Positions 4,674 to 6,647 of a stretch of 6,647 nt of DNA are shown here, piece by piece. The translations under genes and the position numbers were made by a program. The notes below the pieces were generated by a model. The model saw only the letters and a program-made list of their open reading frames with translations. It was not told the origin of the DNA and searched no databases. Where the stretch lies: assembly GCA_020441225.1 (NCBI GenBank), contig JAGRMP010000538.1:1-6647 (forward strand). The letters run 5' to 3'. How positions within the stretch are numbered: the stretch's first letter is position 1; every line of letters begins with the position of its first letter. Source of the DNA: Maritimibacter sp. (GTDB lineage Bacteria > Pseudomonadota > Alphaproteobacteria > Rhodobacterales > Rhodobacteraceae).

Positions 4674-5492
4674 ATGCGCGCGGGACTGATCCAGCTCAGC
4701 TCCGGGCCCGACCCGGTGGCCAATCTCGCCGTGACGCGGGGGTTTCTGCGCGAGGCCGCGGCGGCGGGGGTCGATATCGCGCTGACCCCCGAGGTCACCA
4801 ACATCGTTACGGCCGACCGCGCTCACCTGGGCGCCACGGTCCGGCCCGAGGCCGAGGACCCGACGCTCGCGGCGCTCCGTCACGAGGCACGGGCGCTGGG
4901 GATCTGGCTGGTGATCGGGTCGCTCGCGCTGAAGACCGGCGACCCGGACGGGCGGTTTGCCAACCGGTCTTTCGTGGTGACGCCCACGGGGGAGATCGTC
5001 GCGCGCTACGACAAGATCCATATGTTCGACGTCGAGGTCTCGGAAACCGAGCGCTACCGCGAAAGCGCGACGTTCCGGCCCGGCGACCGCGCCGTGCTTG
5101 CCGACACGCCGCTCGGCAGGATCGGCCTCAGCGTCTGCTACGATCTGCGCTTTGCACCGCTGTACCGGCGGCTCGCGAAAGCGGGCGCGCAGATCCTGAC
5201 GGTGCCGGCCGCCTTTACCCGACCCACGGGGCAGGCGCATTGGGAGGTTCTGCTGCGGGCGCGCGCGATCGAGACCGGGTCCTTCGTCCTCGCGCCCGCG
5301 CAAACCGGCGAGAATGCACCCGGCCGGGCGACCCATGGCCACAGCCTCGCGGTGGCGCCCTGGGGCGAGGTCCTGGCGGACGCGGGAACTGAGCCGGGAC
5401 TCACGCTGGTTGATTTCGACCTCGCTTCAGTAGACGATGCGCGCGCACGTATCCCCGCGCTGTCCCATGATCGCGATTTCCAAGGCCCTTGA
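4674..5492 (+). CDS. Nitrilase-family amidase, probable deaminated glutathione amidase (Nit1 type)
   Basis: The 272-residue carbon-nitrogen hydrolase has the catalytic triad Glu40 (TPEVTN), Lys114 (YDKIHMFDV) and Cys155 (SVCYDLRF). TGQAHWEVLLRARAIETGSF (185-204) and HGHS (221-224) resemble the Nit1 branch more than the omega-amidase (Nit2) branch, whose counterpart reads LQRSRA in place of LLRARA. Nit1 hydrolyses deaminated glutathione, a side product of transaminases acting on glutathione, and so repairs the glutathione pool. The location directly after grxC supports a glutathione-related substrate, though substrate assignment is inference and a broader amidase role is possible. The start codon directly follows the grxC stop, with no clear ribosome binding site, and the gene overlaps the MarR start by one base. 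Cytoplasmic; no signal sequence. Confidence 0.9.
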   Translation: MRAGLIQLSSGPDPVANLAVTRGFLREAAAAGVDIALTPEVTNIVTADRAHLGATVRPEAEDPTLAALRHEARALGIWLVIGSLALKTGDPDGRFANRSFVVTPTGEIVARYDKIHMFDVEVSETERYRESATFRPGDRAVLADTPLGRIGLSVCYDLRFAPLYRRLAKAGAQILTVPAAFTRPTGQAHWEVLLRARAIETGSFVLAPAQTGENAPGRATHGHSLAVAPWGEVLADAGTEPGLTLVDFDLASVDDARARIPALSHDRDFQGP

Positions 5493-5971
5493 TGCCCGAT
5501 AGCTCCGAAAACCTGTCCGTCGCGCTGTTCAGCGAGATCTTCATGGCCGATCAACTGGCCCGGGCAGCGCTGTCCAAGGTCCTGCCCAAGGGTATGGAAC
5601 TGAGCCATTTCTCGGTGCTGAACCATCTGGCGAATTCCGGCGAGGCGCGTACGCCCGCGGGGCTCGCGCGGACCTTTCACGTCACCCGGGGCGCGATGAC
5701 CAACACGCTCGGAAAGCTCGAATGGGCGGGCCATGTGCATATCCATCCCGATTGGGACGACGCGCGGCGAAAATTGGTGACGATCAGCCCGGCAGGCCGC
5801 AAAGCGCGCGACGCGGCGGTTGCCTCGATCGCGCCGATCCTGGCCGAGGTCGTCAGGGAAGTGGGACCCGAAAAGGTGCGTGCCGCCCTGCCGGTGCTGC
5901 GCGCGATCCGGGCGCAATTTGACGAGGTCGATGAGCCGACCCGGGCCCCCGCAGGCAAAAACAGTCTCTAA
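5492..5971 (+). CDS. MarR-family winged-helix transcriptional regulator
   Basis: A 159-residue regulator with the MarR layout: an N-terminal dimerisation helix, [14 protein letters not shown] (37-50), a helix-turn-helix [27 protein letters not shown] (54-80) and the wing [15 protein letters not shown] (89-103) with the usual Asp/Arg pattern, then long C-terminal helices. The start is the ATG at 5492, overlapping the amidase stop as TGATG, with AAGG six bases upstream; a TTG three bases earlier is less likely. As the last gene of the comF-grxC-amidase series it may control that operon or a distant target; ligand and operator are unknown. Only one cysteine-free chain is seen, so a thiol redox switch is unlikely. 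Its 3' end overlaps the convergent ubiG by four bases. Confidence 0.92.
   Translation: MPDSSENLSVALFSEIFMADQLARAALSKVLPKGMELSHFSVLNHLANSGEARTPAGLARTFHVTRGAMTNTLGKLEWAGHVHIHPDWDDARRKLVTISPAGRKARDAAVASIAPILAEVVREVGPEKVRAALPVLRAIRAQFDEVDEPTRAPAGKNSL
5958..5971 (-). repeat. 14-base repeat, copy 3, at the overlapping stops of marR-type gene and ubiG
   Basis: AAAACAGTCTCTAA on the plus strand is the exact reverse complement of 1553-1566. It encodes the last residues of the MarR protein (KNSL and stop) and contains both convergent stop codons. On the minus strand it places a run of five T residues a few bases past the ubiG stop, without a clear hairpin before it. Confidence 0.45.
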
Positions 5972-6647
5972 ACCGGCCGGATTGCGGCGGTCACATAGTT
6001 GACGCTCAGATCCTTGTCCGAAATCGACCAGCTCCAGGTGAGCGGGTTGAAGACATAGCCCGACTTGTCGGTCACCTCGAGCCCGGCGCGGGTGAGCAGC
6101 TCTTCGAGTTCGTCGGGGGTGATGAATTTCCACCATTCATGCGTGCCCACCGGCAGCCAGCGCATCACCCGCTCGGCGCCGAAGATCGCCATGGCATAGC
6201 TCTTGGGGTTGCGGTTGATGGTCGAGGTCAGCGTGAGCCCGCCGGGTTTGAGCAAGTTGCGGCAGGCGGTGAGATAGTCGATCGGGCTCGCCACGTGCTC
6301 GACCACCTCCATGTTGAGCACCACGTCGAAACGCTCACCGGCCTCGGCCAGCGCCTCGGCGGTGGTGAAGCGGTAGTCGATCTCCAGCCCCGATTGCTCG
6401 GCGTGGATCCGCGCGACGGGGATGTTGCGCTCGGCCGCGTCGGCGCCCACGACCTCGGCCCCGAGCCGCGCCATCGGTTCCGAAAGCAATCCGCCGCCGC
6501 AGCCGATGTCGAGCAGCCGCAACCCGGCGAAAGGCGTGGGCCCGTTCAGATCCCGCCCGTAGCGCGCCGCGATCTTGCCGGTGATGTAGGACAGACGCAC
6601 CGGGTTCATCATGTGCAGCGGCTTGAACTTGCCGGTCGGGTCCCACC
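5968..6647 (-). CDS. ubiG: UbiG, ubiquinone biosynthesis O-methyltransferase (5' end outside window)
   Basis: UbiG performs the two O-methylations of ubiquinone synthesis (EC 2.1.1.222 and 2.1.1.64) using SAM. The visible 225 residues begin with [17 protein letters not shown], typical of the UbiG N-terminal part; perhaps 20 residues are missing beyond the right edge. In visible numbering, the SAM motif LLDIGCGGG is at 44-52, the ribose-binding acidic position is in VVGADAAE (65-72), NMEVVEHV (111-118) is motif II, and [15 protein letters not shown] (131-145) follows. [20 protein letters not shown] (155-174) is the UbiG insertion implicated in membrane association. An internal ATG at 6612 is not the start, because conserved codons continue upstream in frame. 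Convergent with the MarR gene; stop TAG overlaps the MarR stop TAA. Confidence 0.97.
   Translation of the reverse strand, partial: WDPTGKFKPLHMMNPVRLSYITGKIAARYGRDLNGPTPFAGLRLLDIGCGGGLLSEPMARLGAEVVGADAAERNIPVARIHAEQSGLEIDYRFTTAEALAEAGERFDVVLNMEVVEHVASPIDYLTACRNLLKPGGLTLTSTINRNPKSYAMAIFGAERVMRWLPVGTHEWWKFITPDELEELLTRAGLEVTDKSGYVFNPLTWSWSISDKDLSVNYVTAAIRPV

Noticed and set aside
4356..5342. 328-codon open frame on the minus strand
   Set aside because: Antisense of grxC and the amidase; Arg/Gly/Asp-rich translation with no recognisable domain.
1553..5971. A 4.4 kb mobile unit bounded by the inverted 14-mers
   Set aside because: The interval holds ordinary core genes (hemH, comF, grxC) on both strands, and one copy is part of a coding sequence; no mobility gene is present.
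5138..6136. 332-codon open frame on the minus strand
   Set aside because: Antisense of the amidase and MarR genes, and it overlaps the 3' end of ubiG in another frame; no family resemblance.

Overview
The window is GC-rich, tightly packed bacterial chromosome. Protein-level signatures point to an alphaproteobacterium, most likely of the Rhodobacterales/Roseobacter group: an HslV with a short propeptide ending WHG|TTI, a mitochondrial-type NDUFAF5-like protein next to ferrochelatase, an alphaproteobacterial-style ComF and a UbiG. This placement is inference from remembered families; no search was run. Most of the content is housekeeping, with no transposase gene, CRISPR array, tRNA or rRNA.

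Layout. (1) Bases 1-1240, minus strand: hslV, then a small exported protein of unknown function, then the first 16 codons of hslU. Together this is the HslVU ATP-dependent protease operon with an extra gene between its two subunits. (2) Bases 1241-1709: a gene-poor stretch of about 470 bases upstream of hslV and downstream of hemH. It holds a tentative hslV promoter, a short direct repeat, two copies of a 14-base repeat and a stem-loop. (3) Bases 1710-3623, minus strand: an NDUFAF5-like methyltransferase-fold protein followed by hemH (ferrochelatase), probably one transcript. (4) Bases 3653-5971, plus strand: comF, grxC, a Nit1-type amidase and a MarR-family regulator. The last three abut or overlap by one base, so they are probably translationally coupled. 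(5) Bases 5968-6647, minus strand: ubiG, cut by the window edge and convergent with the MarR gene, their stop codons overlapping.

How the genes fit together. HslV and HslU form the peptidase and unfoldase of one protease. HemH makes heme, UbiG makes ubiquinone, and the NDUFAF5 family assists complex I assembly, so three of the genes serve the respiratory chain. Glutaredoxin beside a likely deaminated-glutathione amidase makes a small glutathione-maintenance pair. ComF belongs to DNA uptake, and the divergent start region contains a CtrA-like site and a perfect palindrome that could control it.

No clearly new system is visible. The best leads are the extra exported gene inside hslVU, the NDUFAF5-like protein without a recognisable SAM glycine loop, the comF upstream sites, a stem-loop that would cover the grxC ribosome binding site, and a 14-base repeat present three times.
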